The translations under genes and the position numbers were made by a program. DNA of 64,000 bases from Neopestalotiopsis rosae (Eukaryota > Ascomycota > Sordariomycetes > Amphisphaeriales > Sporocadaceae), in contig JALGAS010000003.1 in the NCBI GenBank assembly GCA_023078685.1, positions 5,022,001 through 5,086,000 of the forward strand. The letters run 5' to 3'. Numbering within the stretch: position 1 is the stretch's first letter; every line of letters starts with the position of its first letter. Positions 11,822-24,490 of the stretch are shown here, one piece after another. The notes under the pieces were generated by a model. It did not search any database and was not told the origin of the DNA. It saw nothing but the letters and a program-made list of their open reading frames with translations.

Positions 11822-12750
11822 ATCTTATAATCACTGACTTTCATTAGCCCAAGCTTTCGAGTCTAATTCTAATGCTTTAGGAGCAATGAAAATCAAGCCT
11901 CAGGATTCGTTCGAAGTTTTTTGGTCTCAGATTTTCAGATAAGGCAAAGTCAATGGAGGTAGGGTAGGTAGTTCGCATTCAGCTGGACTTGGTTGAAGGG
12001 AGCTGAAGCCCAGAGGACTCCTACTCTGTACAGGCGTTAGGTCGTGCCAAGTTAGGCTACTTGGCTGCTAGTCAGGGCAGTTGCTTAGTTGCTTACAGGA
12101 GTCGTATGGCTATAAGTAGGCCATGGCAAGTCACCATTAACAACGTGCACTCCTAACACAGACAGCCTGAAAACAAAAATGATGAATACCAAACCATCAA
12201 AGGAAGAATTTCCATCTTTTTTGGTCCTCGTCTGTACTTTAAAAGAGGGACTTATCGACCAGTGACCGGCTTGCGCATTTTTTCTTCCTACACTGGAGCT
12301 TGGAATGGGCAAGCTGAGTGCGGGGCGTCTCCAAGCGCGAGGCGCTGAATCGTCCGTTATCTGGACCAGCATTGTTCCTATCTGTCCAGGTTTCTAGGCA
12401 AGTACTATTTCGTTTTCATTCTCCACTCTCAGTCGCTGTTATGGGATTGAGCTGCGACGGTGAATCACTGCAACCGTTTCACGATTCCCTCTTATTTTCG
12501 AATTCCTGGTATGTCAGGAAGCCAAACTTGACAATTCTACACACCTGGCACGCAATATTTTAAACAGATCCCTTTCTTTCTGTCTAGTCGCTGTTTCCAC
12601 AGTCCGCTGGGGATACAGCGGCGTTATACAAGTCTTGAAACACTTGCCAGGAATGTTGAGCATCAAAGGTACATTAGTCTACACTATTCGATGGTCTCAA
12701 ATAGCTCTCATTACCGTTAGAAGACTGAGAAAATGATACGCCGAGTCAAT
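11822..12750. other. intergenic region, no gene seen
   Basis: Lies between the start of the small six-exon gene and the stop of the ankyrin gene. No coding pattern, tRNA or repeat was recognised. Confidence 0.5.
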
Positions 12751-15700
12751 CTATTTAGACTCTTCCACAATCTTATCGATCTTCCTGATCACTGCATCAA
12801 GTAGCATCCAAGGCCTCACCATGTAGTAGCATGATCTCTGGTCTTTGGACTCGGTGACTAAAGGGTCATCCAAAGCACTTTCAAACTTCCCTGCCGTGCC
12901 ACTCCGTCTGCTCGAGCCGATCTCGACGTCCCCTTCGTGCAAATTGGTCTCCTCCCAAGAATAATCGACGTCCCATTCGGGCAGACTGCTCTCCTCCCAA
13001 GGATACCCGACGTCCCCTTGGGGCAGACTGCTCTCCTCCCAAGGGTAATCGACGTCCTCTACAGGTGGACTGGTTTCACCCAAAGCATAATCAGCCTCCG
13101 CAGGCTGACTCACTACCCCCCGAGTCGATTCCACCTCCTCGGATGGTGGACTTGATCTGGCCCACGAAACTCCAATCTCCTCCGCTGCCCGTATTTGGTC
13201 CGGACTCATTTTGGCGTCTTCCAAACTCTTCAGAGCCACCTCAGTGCGGCCAAGCCATGAGTGGGTAAGAAAATCTTCGAATCCATTGCCCAAAGATTCA
13301 AGTTCTTCAGCGAGTTCTTTGACCAGCTTATTCAAAAGCTCCAGCAAAATGGAGTCCTCATCTTGCATCTCCTTGATTCCATCTTCAGAATCAACTTTTG
13401 ATGATGAGCTCCACGAGGACGACATCCTACAGTGACACGTGTGCCTCATACCCAAAGCCTCAAAAGTGAACAATCTCAGGGCCGAGGAACGAGCATGACT
13501 CCACTTCTCGAAGTCAATCTGTAGTACTCGCAGGAATTCTGACAAGTGCTGTGTAGATTCCCTTAACACCGTGATGTAGTCCTTATCCTTGCGATTCATT
13601 CGTGGCCCGTTTCCATAGTTCAACCATGAATACACGCTCCGACCATGTTCCTCGAATAAAGATTCCCTCTTCTTTACGAAGAACTCGCCCCACAAAGTAT
13701 GGAATAGTATGGTCGTAGGAGTGCAGCCAGCCTCAACACATCCACAGGAGCATTCATCGCGAAATTGTAAAGGAATAACCCAGTGGAGAATTTTAGTGAT
13801 GACAGGGATATCGGACCTGCTCAATTTATCTTGTGTCTTCATGCTCAGGATTCGTAGCGCCGGTTTTGCGTGATTTCTCGAAACATTCGCACCGCGTTCA
13901 AGAAACCAAAGAAACAGCGCTGGACACCTTGCTATGGTGTTGTGACGGATCAAATGGTCGAGAGGGGTTGTTCCATTCTTGTCTTCATGGTCAAAGTCTT
14001 TAAAGCCGCTGCGATAAAGGAGTTCTGGCAGATGATCAGACCCGTGGGAATAATGGGATTGCAAACACAAATCGTGATAAATAGTCTCCTCGGGAGTTAT
14101 CCGACGGCGCCGCAACAAATCTCTGTACATCGGAGGCAAACTGACACCAGATTCAGTTAACTTTTTCAAGACGTCGTCAGTGTGAGCATCGAGAATCTGC
14201 ACACTGTCGAGTCGAAAACGATGGCGCTCGTGCTCGCTCAGATGTAGACGCGCTATTGTTCGAAGCTTTTCCCTGGTACTTATAAGTATCGAGATCAATC
14301 TTATCCTGACCGCATGCGAAACTTCCAACAGAAGGCGACACGGGGACTCGAACTCGTCAAGGCGTAACTGCCAACCATTCGAATGCAACATATCGAATGG
14401 AATATAGCATGGACAATTCGTGCATAGCTCCCAATCACATTTATTTCGACATGTTGAGGCTGATTGCTGCGCTGCAATATTCAAGGCGTACTGCCCTTGC
14501 TTGTCCTGGATGTCGAATTGGGCCGTTGGATTTCGGGGAGCTTCAATTAGGATTCGCATAATCTCTGGATCGTTCAACTCTGCTGCAAGGTGAAAAGGTG
14601 TCTGTAATGCATAGTTTGTCTCTTCCAATGGATTGGCGTCCACTTTGATCACATTGCGCATCCGATCGATGTCTTCGAGAACAATTGCTTGACTCAATGG
14701 ACCAACTTCGAAAACTAAAGCAGTGTTTGTCACTATGATGATAGGCTGAGAAATTGAATGGTGCACATGTAAGACATACTTCTCGACATACTCTGGGATT
14801 TCTCAAAGATTATTTTCAAACTCTTGAGATCGAGTATAACATCTCTGTCATAGATTACCTGCGTGGAATGCATCACAAGCTCATCGTCATACACACACAG
14901 TACTTCGAATGTCTCTGCCAACTCAGCCAGACGGAAGGTCCATGCAGGCGAATCAAATGTTTTGTTCACTGGTGAGCTTTGGTCTGTTAGCCTTGTCTCC
15001 AAATGTCAGCATATCCGTCTAAGCTCGTCAAACTTACATTCCGTTGTAATCGGATAGACTCCCCTTGGATCCCATGGATATAAGACCTTTGACAGAGGAT
15101 GCTGCAGTAATCTGGAATTTCCTGAATGCATTTTTTGAGCCAAATCTCGGTATCAGCTTATTCACATCTATCAAGAGCTATTTCAAGTCAGCATCGGCAA
15201 TTCAGAGGATCATGGTTAAAGAAAACAACTGAACCATGAAGGATATATACACTTACAGCCAGCCATTTATTGAGTGCCGACTCCCCATTCTTATTGACAT
15301 CATAGAATGAGCACTTCTTGCCTTGGTAAATCCTCAACATTGCTGTGACCGAGTGATCTAGAACGTGGATAATGTGGTTGTTTCTGCGTTTCGGATCGAG
15401 TATCCGAATTGCATACTCAAAGTGAGCCGATACTAAATTGATGAGGCGGAATACTGGAGACTTATTTTCGTCGACTACCGGCCGGACAGTGATGCTTGGG
15501 CTGATGCTAGAGCCGCCAGCTCCTGTTGTCCACGACATGGATAGCTCTAATGAACGAGCTAATAGCCATTGGAGACCGGTATACGTGATACCTCGAACAT
15601 AGGTGGTAGTTATACGATCGAAAGCCCCAAAATAGCAGCCGGGGAGGTGCTGGTGTTCGGTCGTCACCTTTTTGATTGAATAGAAATAACCAAAACTCTT

Positions 15701-16861
15701 TGTTGATCGTTTTGTGGTTCTTTAATGGCATTTGCAGTGATGATCTTCAGAGAGTGGAACACTTGGTTGGGCGTGAGTCTGTTTCATTATAACCTCATCA
15801 GCATTACAAGCATCCTTGAGATCACCTGGTTTTGACATGAGTCTTCCCATGAGAAGTTTCTGTTGGTTGACATTTGCGGGAACATCGGATTTGTTGTTCG
15901 AGAAACACCCCATCAGATCGTTCCATTTCTGCTTCCCGTCTTCTGCAATGGTGGACTGTCGGGAACTTGATTGCACAAGAAGATCGTGCAACTGATGGAT
16001 CTCTTGATTATTAAGCCGAACTGCTCCATATATTGTAGCTGCCATAATCTGAATGGTGCTCAGTGCGTTACGCATGTCTTCGGACATATGTCCGATGTGA
16101 GAGTCCACAGACTGAAAGTCTCTCGCAAGAGTCTCGTTCGTCGTCGTGAGCGATTCGAGTCTTCTATCAATAGATCCAACCGATGCTTGAGTCGGAGCAA
16201 GCGAGAGGGCTAAGGATGACATCGAAGCTTGCAATGATTGGACACCCGACTGAGTGTCCATGAGTACCGATTGTGAGTCATTGACCGTAGTATGAACTTC
16301 CGAGACGGTTGTACTAATAGAAGTTGTTACCATTCTATTGAGATTTTCAATCAGCCATGATTCCAATTTATTTGCCTTCCCGCTTGAAACAGAATAGAAA
16401 CATTTAGGTGTAACTTACATACCAGCCACCTGCAAACTGGCCTGTAAGGCCATAGTGGCGGATTCAAGCTTCTTCTGCAGGCTCTCAAGGGTCTTCTGAT
16501 GGAATGGAAAGGTGAATCTTTTCTTCTGCTCTTTCAAAGTTGTTGCGATGCTGGAGCCCTGGCCCTCTGCTGGTTTCAAAGAGTTCAAGAATAGTTTTAG
16601 TGCCGAAAGCTCCTCTTCTACTAGTTTGAGTGCGGGCACCAAAGGCGTGTCGCCATTTGATAATTCGGCATTGATTGCAGGCATTCTATTTTGCAGCGTG
16701 TTGACGGTGATGTGAAATGCATCCGCCAGTCTGGAGACTTGATTTAATTCAGCCTTGCGATCTTTTACTCCATCGATGTAGGTCTTGATGCCGGAGTAAA
16801 CTTGCAACCCAAGGGATACGAAACCCGCAGCTGAGGCTGCAAGCCCGAATGCTTCTGCCAT
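12751..16861 (-). pseudogene. STAND-type N-terminal domain plus ankyrin protein, in-frame TAA
   Basis: Proposed exons are 16419-16861, 15257-16382, 15038-15177, 14859-14991 and 12751-14745, all in phase (1279 codons). Exon 1 encodes the helical 'fungal N-terminal domain of STAND proteins' (AASAAGFVSLGLQVYSGI). Exon 2 begins with a helical linker containing KLESWLIENLNRM. It continues through a Cys/His patch into the family's middle domain, with SPSITVRPVVDENKSPVF. The last exon holds degenerate ankyrin units (TPFHLAAEL, NGTTPLDHLIRH) and a 14-aa tandem repeat tail. The frame of exon 2 is broken once, by TAA at 15722-15724 (codon 368). Conserved sequence continues in the same frame on both sides, so one C-to-T change in a Gln codon would explain it. 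No frameshift is seen. It could be a recent pseudogene, a sequencing error, or a gene read through or spliced around the stop. Confidence 0.65.
12925..13092 (-). repeat. four-unit 42 bp coding minisatellite
   Basis: Four head-to-tail 42 bp units, each starting GACGTC on the plus strand. They encode 14-residue units of the pattern D/G-Y-x-W-E-E-(S/T)-x-L-x-x-x-D-V near the C-terminus of the ankyrin protein. Units differ by scattered substitutions but keep length and frame, so the tract can vary in copy number without frameshifts. Confidence 0.85.
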
Positions 16862-18047
16862 GTCGAAGGTGCGTTGCCAGCTAATATGCTATACCTGTAG
16901 AGACATCTGGGAATGGGGAAAGATTGGAACGAATGAAGGAGTAAGAGGGTTGTTATAATTAGAGCTTCGCACTCAAAAATCAGTCTCAGAAAAGAGGGGA
17001 AATTCAGCGAGTGCGCTGTCAAAATGGTGGAATAAGCGGAGCGCGTCTCCACCACATGTATATATTGACCATTTCACATGCAATCTGTTTGGACCCTGAA
17101 CAACTCAACTAGTACAACGACTATCATACGATACCTATCATATTTAAATATATGCAGTATGTACCGTCCGCCCTATCAAGTGGACCAAGCAACTTTATAT
17201 CGGCTGCAGAGGCAATCATCATTCGAGAGGCCGTTTCTGATTGATCGTTGAGTCGCACAACATTTTACCACGTCGACGCTGACGTTAGCACACCACGATC
17301 AGAGGCGGAAAGACCATTCCAAGCCTGTCCGAATCGGTCATATTCTTAAGCCGTCGAATTAGTCTCTAGATCGTTGACGGTTGGGGAGGATCTGACGTTG
17401 TTTATTTCGGTATCGCACAGAGGGCCAAACAGCTGTTTTCATCATATTTTTAAGATAGAACGACGTTATGGTGATCGAAGTAATTCGTTACTTGGTTGCT
17501 TGTCTATACGTAGCTGTTGACGTGAAAATTTTGGAAAATCTGTTTGTGGGAGATGGTGAAGCTTGAAGGATGGAAACCAGGTTGCTAGGCCTAGATTGGA
17601 AAACATTTACGGACGGCGGTCGGAAAGAATCCATAAGCACGACAAGGCCCCTATTACCTTTTTGTTGAACCCCGTGGGTGATTCCTTCGATATACCTGAA
17701 TGAAAAGAAATGAGACATGTTTAGTGGTTGTTTTACTCAATCGATGAAACGTTTATTCAAGGTCTGTGCGAGAATTCCCAATAAAACTTTCTGTTATACA
17801 GGATGCTAGTAGCCATTTTATTTATTGTCCAAAATGTTGGGATATCAAATGTGATAGTCTCTGACCAAATCTTTACGTTCATAATACGGCGTTTCTCTCT
17901 CACCTCCCTGGTAGAGTAGATCATTTGGGAAGTTGGAGATATGACTCAACACACATTTAAATGATGTGCTCACATCAGTCTTGGTATTCCCTGATATACA
18001 TTGTATGTCCCTTGTATTGTGGCCCGTTGTTCAAGTTGTCCGCCGCC
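16862..18047. other. intergenic region, possible short exons
   Basis: Upstream flank of the ankyrin gene. A 76-codon minus-strand frame at 17488-17718 begins MSHFFSF and is preceded by an acceptor-like TTTTCATTCAG. I found no partners that extend it in phase, so I do not call a gene. Nothing else is visible. Confidence 0.4.
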
Positions 18048-18709
18048 TTACCAGTCGAAGTTCAACTTATCTATTACCGATTTTGTATCAGTTGTTATGA
18101 GGTTAATCTGCTTCGATTTCTGGTTGGTTTCGTTCTTCGTTATAGCCGCCTTATCCTTCTCCGTAGATTGTATAGCAATAATGTTGTTTTGCTTGGACTC
18201 ATGATTCGTCACGTTACCATCTGTACGAAATCACCAGAAGTATTAGTGAAAATGGATCCAACATATTGGGAAAGGCGAGGAGTTTTCTTTTCGCTTGTTA
18301 CTTACGAATCCTCTCATCTGCTTCACTTTGAGCTTGAGCACGTGTATCGATGCGCACTTTCCCGCCTCTAGGGAAGTGTTTGCTCATTCGGTCGCCTGCC
18401 AGCAGCTCCCCTTGCCGTTTTCCTTGATTCAGTCCTTCGAGACTGTTGAAAATTATCTGGACATTTGGCTTCAACTGTAGTTGAGCGCGAATCCTGGTCA
18501 AGACATCATGCACAGTATCCGCAGAATCGAAGTTGATTCTATTGTTAAGGCTAATATTCTCTATTTTGATACTTGGAGTTAGCATGTCTAATAACATTTA
18601 CACCTTAGAGCTGGTATTCCAAGATTACCTGCTATAACACGTTTGTAGGTGACTTACTGCCAGAAATTTCCAGCTCCAATGGCTTCGTGGCGACTGCGCT
18701 GGATGGCAT
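18048..18709 (-). CDS. small ubiquitin-like-looking protein with two C-terminal motif repeats
   Basis: Three exons, 18658-18709, 18306-18587 and 18048-18220, give 168 aa in one frame. Introns start GTAAGT and end TAG or CAG. Residues about 24-95 have a strand-strand-helix-strand order (SIKIENISL, NRINF, then DTVHDVLTRIRAQL, then VQIIFNS, finally GGKVRID), which suggests a beta-grasp/ubiquitin-like fold. This rests on pattern only. The C-terminal part carries two related stretches 27 residues apart, GNVTNHESKQNNIIAI (18171-18218) and ITKNETNQKSKQINLITT (18090-18143). Both match a motif at the C-terminus of the protein at 19538-20474 and the N-terminus of the protein at 24714-25808. No family known to me has this combination. 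Confidence 0.65.
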
Positions 18710-19537
18710 CTTGACAACCGACAGGAAGCATAAGAAAAATGCCAAAATGACACATAATCCTCTGGCGTGGGCAGATCTCCAAGTTCACTGCGATTTATAG
18801 CTAATCGAGATCCAGACAAGGCTCTGGAGGTGCATGAAATAAAAATGGCCAGGCCGTCCCCCGTCGCATCTGCACACCCTCTGTCTTGGTGGTTTGAGCC
18901 GTCCAACGTTGTTCGCTCAGTGGTTGTAAGCATAACGGGTGGTACGATAAAAGATTGATTGGGCCGGCTAATGCATTTGTGCATAATTACGCGCCACTCT
19001 CCAAGCGATAGTGACAGCTGGGAAATGCGGGCTGTGCCAAAAGGACCAACGGAGTTTCTCCTTTGAGATAATGCATGCATGAGCGATGGTGCAAGTCATA
19101 AAATCATATCATGCTTAATGCTTGAAATACGAACATTTGGTTCGTTCGGCCTTTGAACGCTCACCGGTCGACATTATGCTGCAGCTCCGAGTCCGTCTCC
19201 CGAAACTGCCGCCTTCGTGTAACACGCATCGGACTTTAGTAGTCACAGTAGTGAAATAATGAAATGCAAATCAATTCATTTGAATTCCTAATATGCAGAT
19301 AATGCAATGGTCGAACTCCTTTCTATAAAGTCAATCTCCCCGCCATCATGTTCTCATAATTGATTCGTTAATGCACCGTTTAATTGTAGGTTAAATCAAG
19401 CGCAAGGCTTTGCGCCGTCGCCATAGAGTCGCCTCAAAGTTTAATGTTCATGGCCGATGTTCCAGGTACTCCAAAGCGTGTTGGAACAGCAAAAATTGCC
19501 CGTTGGATTGAAGTTGTGCTGTTTGGTGAAGCTTTTG
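18710..19537. other. intergenic region, no gene seen
   Basis: Separates the two motif-bearing minus-strand genes. It contains a long minus-strand open frame (18625-19080) that overlaps exon 1 of the downstream gene in another frame and has no family-like content. I regard that frame as chance. Confidence 0.5.
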
Positions 19538-20474
19538 CTACGCCTCGAGCAGGACAGCTTGTAGTAGGGCCATGGATCCTGGTCCACACAAGATCAGATT
19601 GTTCTGTCGGCTCTGACCAAGTGCAGTATTGTCGGTTATGGATGCAGTGAAGGGAACATTGCAGTCTTCAAAGCCGGCGACTGCACTGTTCTGGCCTGCT
19701 TTCTCATCGGTGTGATTGCGGTCGACCTTGATCGTAGGTGAGAACTCGGAGCTGTCCCTGCGAGTATTCGACTCAATCCTTCGGAGCCCTTCCGATAATT
19801 GTCCGGTCTTCTCAACATGGACAAGACTCATTGTGATCAGGAGCTCAGTCTTGGCTTTTTCGATTCTGGAAAGTATGTCGTTCAGCCTTGACTCGTCTCG
19901 GGTTCTGTGGCTCAACACATGAAGACTTTGTCGAATAATGCTTCGACGATTCAGAACAGCCAAGCGCTTGAGGATTTGTTGGAGCTCTAGTGATATGGAG
20001 TATATATACTCGATGCGGGAGTGAATAGCGGGGGTGTATAACTCTGTCGAGCCCTTGATGTCGCGCAGAAGATTTAAGAGGTTGACAGACTGCACTGTTA
20101 AATCGTTGAGTAATTTAGGAGCTGCTTTGATAGTTTGGCGCACCAAATCGATCTGTTGCCATATATCTATAGCCTGACCGATCAGTTGCCCGACGACAGC
20201 GACGGAGCTCAAGGCGTCCTGGAATCCGAGAGTTGCATTAGTTTTGGGGGCCACACAAGTGAGGGGGCCAGAAGGATTCCCACCATTTTTCACCAAGGAG
20301 GATTTTTCCTGCGCCGCACAAGGCTCTATATCTCACTACCTGGGCGGCGCTTTGGGTTGATATAATGATTGAAATATAAAAACCAAGAGAGATATCGCAA
20401 TTGCAAGAGAAAATTTTCAAGTGACGGTGAGAGAATATGCGAGAAATGCTTAGTAGAATCTGCCCCCACTCCAA
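19538..20474 (-). CDS. helical-domain effector-like protein with C-terminal amyloid-like motif
   Basis: Two exons, 20340-20474 and 19538-20218. The intron has a GTAGTG donor, ACTAATG branch and TTCCAG acceptor. About 271 aa result, but the first exon and start are uncertain because no other ATG fits the frame. The body (about residues 46-200) is almost entirely amphipathic helices beginning SSVAVVGQLIGQAIDIW, in the style of the SesA / HeLo-like N-terminal domains of fungal STAND receptors and cell-death effectors. After a polar linker, the C-terminus contains ITDNTALGQSRQNNLIL (19589-19639), followed by 16 residues and the stop. That motif is shared with two neighbours. The inferred role is a membrane-active or signalling effector triggered by templated assembly of the motif. 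Confidence 0.7.
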
Positions 20475-22157
20475 AGCAGGCGCATCCCAATACGCCGCTT
20501 TAACCGAGAGGGCGAAGTGCAGCTTCTTTGCTTTTTGTGAACCCTGATTGATGAGCGAAGCAAGAGTCCACTATCGAAACCCCGTTTTTCTGGCGTGTTT
20601 CGCGAATCAGCGACCTTAACTCTGTCATTTGCTGCCCTGGCGAACTGGGCTTTCTTCTGCGTTGCTGGGCGTAAATTTATGATCCCCGCGTCTGGATGCA
20701 TACTGTCTGCTTATGTATACCCACAGCAGCACTTATGCCAGTCACATGACAAGTGACTACTTGATCACATCACCAATTCGCAATGCCATGAACTTGCAAC
20801 CAAGGATACGATGAAAGATTTTTGAGAAAGGGCGAAGTCATACGAAGAGTCTGCAGCTGTTACATTACTCGTAGTCTAGGTGGAATATGACTCGTGGTTG
20901 AAGATGCTGGTAAATCAGGCAATTGCCTTCCCTTTTTGAGGAGGAGCGTCACTGAGATAAAACTGTCGTCGATTTTATTTTCTGATACCTTATACACACG
21001 ATGTCCGGTGGACCAAGGCTGTATCTATCGTTGGTACAACCATGTAATGCTATCTTTCGAGTCTTATCATCCTACCTAACAAGACCTATTTGCTTATACT
21101 ATAATACAACTTCACCATACTACTGCTTGTTCACCTTGGGGTTACCTTTTTGGACGACGGATCGTCTGATCTTCAATGGGGACGAGTTAGGCTTATAAGT
21201 TATCTCTGTCACTTTGAGTCACTTAGAGACCGCAAGTGGTATCTTATCCTAGGGGAATATTCAGGTCTTATATAGATGATATACGAGACCCTGTTCTTTG
21301 GTCTGCGAAGGTATTGTGACATGCGAAAGATTCGCCGAGATTGGACTGCAAAGCAGACAGTAGCTCCCAGACTTGACTGATGGAAAATATTTCCCTGCTT
21401 CACAAAAGATTATAAAAATGGGTGTGAGTGTCAGACACAATCATAGGTCTAGAGCCACAGATTCTTGGTCCGCATGCAGCGAAACTTGCATCTTTGCCCT
21501 CAGCCTACATGCTTTAGCTCTTTAAAGCTCCAGAAACCCTGTGGAGACAGCTCAGCTTGCAGGAATACCCTGAAATATGCATTCGGATACAGGAAGAGGG
21601 CAGCCTGCGCCCAATGATGTCTTCTCGTGTATCACACTTTCAATCGCAACTACAGGGCACCAGCCGCTTTAGGACTAGATATGAGAACTCAATATGTATC
21701 GTGAGTAATATGGCAAATGATATGCGAGGTGTGGCACCCTAAATGCAGAAGTACATTGCGGTTGATGCGAGTGAAAACCTGGGAGGATTCGATGGTCCAT
21801 TGAGCGAAGGCGGCGACACAGCGGCCAGGCGGTGTGAAGAAAAATTTGCTCCTCTTTTGGGAGCTCTACTGCTGTGGGCTCTTGAGGCCTAAAGCCATTC
21901 CATGGGTCCTCCCCTTGCTCACGGAGGAATGTTCCAGTGGACTATAACGAGTGTGAATTCCCGAGACAGCAGCTTTACTGGGCGGGTTTTGAAATTTTCT
22001 ACTTCCTCGAGCCTCCCCTCCATGGCAATTAACAACTCGTGATACAGACAATCTAACTACGAATCGTATTGTGTCATCTTGCGCTGCGATGGGTAAGATA
22101 TTTTCAAGGCCAGTACGCATTAGTACAGCTACTGTGCCACTTTTGAACGATACTTCC
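20475..22157. other. intergenic region, no gene seen
   Basis: Divergent spacer between the helical effector-like gene and the AAA+ gene. Only short uncorrelated frames occur. The part upstream of 22158 stays open in the AAA+ frame back to 22071, with an alternative ATG at 22089. Confidence 0.5.
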
Positions 22158-24490
22158 ATGAATCCGGATACTTTACCACCATCTACTACTCAGAGAGAGA
22201 TATCGGCGAGCCCAGAAGTAGCTCAAAATGGTCCATCTCACAATCAGGGGCTCAGGATCGATTATGGTCGCCCAGATTCTATGGCCGGCGCATCTCATCT
22301 CAACCTGTCGCCTTCCAACACTGAGTTCACGAGGACTGAACAAGATCCTTCGACTTTTCTCGAGAATGGAGGGAGTGTGACCAGTCCTACGATCCACACA
22401 AGAGGGGTGAGTAATTCACAGTTTCGCCTGATTGACGCTTCTTATGAGGCCTCGTGATTGCTCACATCTTTGTCAGTTCCAATCTGGCGATATACGCGGA
22501 TACTCCTCAGACTCAAGGTTCTCAGAGTTCCATTCCGAAACTGGCCAGGAAGTCTTTCGGCGCAGATCTTTTGGCGACAAGGATGCCGTGCAGATTGTGT
22601 GCGAAAGACTTCTCAAAATGCTCCGAACAGCTGTTAGCAATGAACGGCAAGCCGGAAATGTTGAGACAACCATATCGCACAAAAGCTGGATCATGGAACC
22701 CTATGAGTTGATCGTTCACAACCAAAAGCGGATTGAGCAGCATAGCTCCAGATTGGAGGATGATATTGCCAAAAAGCATCTCGAACTTCTCCTCAGGTTC
22801 CTCGAGTACCACCAACCTGGAGCATGGCAAAAACGTGAAGAAGTGCGTTCGGGTCAGTGTCAAAAGGTGTTATTCAGACATCTTTGGCTTCTCTACCCTC
22901 CGGGTACTACAGTCTTCAGTAAAGACGATGATGATGCCTGGAGGGCTTATAAGATCGAGAGATCTGAAAGTTTCACTGATATGAATCAAACCAGCTTGCG
23001 TGTCTACGCATGGTTCCTCGATTTCAATAAGACTGGCAATGTATTGGTACCACACAAAGAAACCTTTGAGATAACATCATTCTCTTCCGAGCTACCCATC
23101 AGGGATTTAAGATTGATTCCAGACTGGTTCATCACACCGACGAATTCTCCTCGTCCAGAATTGATAGAACGAGGAAAGAAATATTGGAGCTACCACGGAG
23201 CAGCTAAGTACCGAGAGTACAAGGGGGCTGCATGGCATCAAGCACCATACGATGTAAGACGCACTCTCCAACACAAATTGGAGTCTCCAGCTAATAAGTC
23301 AAGTCCCGCCTCATGGTGATTGTAGACTACTCTACGAGCAGTAGATGCGCTCAACCTGAAAGTGTTACATCATCTCGGTGCGCAGTATGTATTGGAAGTT
23401 CTCTGGGACTACTGTCTTACTCAGATCTGTTCGACACTCCAAAACATTCTCATACATGTATCAACAATATGATATCGACAAATATTCCATTCGGGGATGC
23501 CTGGACGCGCAATGAGAATGCACTTCTGTTCTGCCCACCAAAGTTATGGGCCTTCTCCTTGCGATTCAAGACATGGAACTTGATTTCTCATGAACACCTC
23601 GAAGAAGTTGAAGAGGACGAAGGACCCTTCAAGAATGAATTGTACATGGATTCTGCAAAAAAGAATTCTTTGAGTGGGGTCGTCTCTTCCTACTTTCGTA
23701 AGAGCGGTTCAACCAGTGACAGTCACTCACCTCCGCGAAGAGAGCGGGTGAACATTCTTCTTGTTGGCACCTCGGGTACTGGCAAGACCTTCACTGCTGG
23801 TAAGTTCGCGTCTCTTATTCACCTACTTGGCGACCAGCATTGTAACAGCAATCAGAATGTCTCTCGCGCAAATATGCCATTGCGCTATACACCATGACTT
23901 GTGGTGATCTAGGCACTGAGCCAATCACGTTGGACCAGACATTGAAGGAAACGTTCACCCGTGCAGCGAATTGGAATGCCATGGTTCTGCTAGATGGTGT
24001 TGATATGTACGGTTATGACCGTGAAGGCTGGAACCACAAGCGTTTAGCGCTCGTGTCCACCTTCCTGCGTCACCTGGAATACTCAGAATGCCTCAGCTTC
24101 ATCACCATGCTGAGTCCCGAGGGTCTCGACCCTGCCCTTCCATCTCGCATTCACATTGCGGTCGTGTTCCCAGAATTCAACCCCGCAATGCAACTGGAGA
24201 TGTGGATCCGTTTGATTGACCGTCTTCCCCAGGGTTCAAGCAGTATGGAAGAACTGAAAAACTTCGTGAAGTACACACTATTTGCGCTGCATGGGGGCGA
24301 ACATAAACACATGAACGCAAGACAAATCCAAAATTGTATGGATGTTGCAGTAATCTTGGCTCAAGATGACGGACCTGGGGTTCCTGTAAGACGAGATCAC
24401 ATCGAAACGGTCCTCGACCTTGGTAGAGAGTTCGGCGCTCACGTGAAGCAGGACACAGGAAAGTTACCAGGATTCCGTGACGAGGAATGA
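22158..24490 (+). CDS. fungal AAA+ ATPase (DUF7025-type N-terminus) with altered Walker B
   Basis: Four exons, 22158-22406, 22477-23253, 23304-23799 and 23856-24490, give about 718 aa. An in-frame ATG at 22089 would add 23 residues. The N-terminus is a Ser/Thr/Pro-rich tail. The middle matches the fungal DUF7025-type region (LLYPPGTTVFS, ERGKKYW, DYSTSS, then CPPKLWAFSLRFKTW). Exon 3 ends in Walker A (VGTSGTGKTFTA) and exon 4 supplies the rest of the AAA+ core. Walker B reads LLDGVDM, where relatives have an acidic DE-A-D, so the catalytic Glu is Gly. The sensor-1 Asn of the usual TNR is also missing (ITMLS). The SRIH arginine is kept. ATP binding is plausible; hydrolysis is doubtful. It sits on the opposite strand between two motif-bearing genes. 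Confidence 0.85.

Noticed and set aside
17488..17718. 76-codon minus-strand frame as an extra exon
   Set aside because: The gene upstream of it ends at 18048, and no in-phase partner exon could be found.
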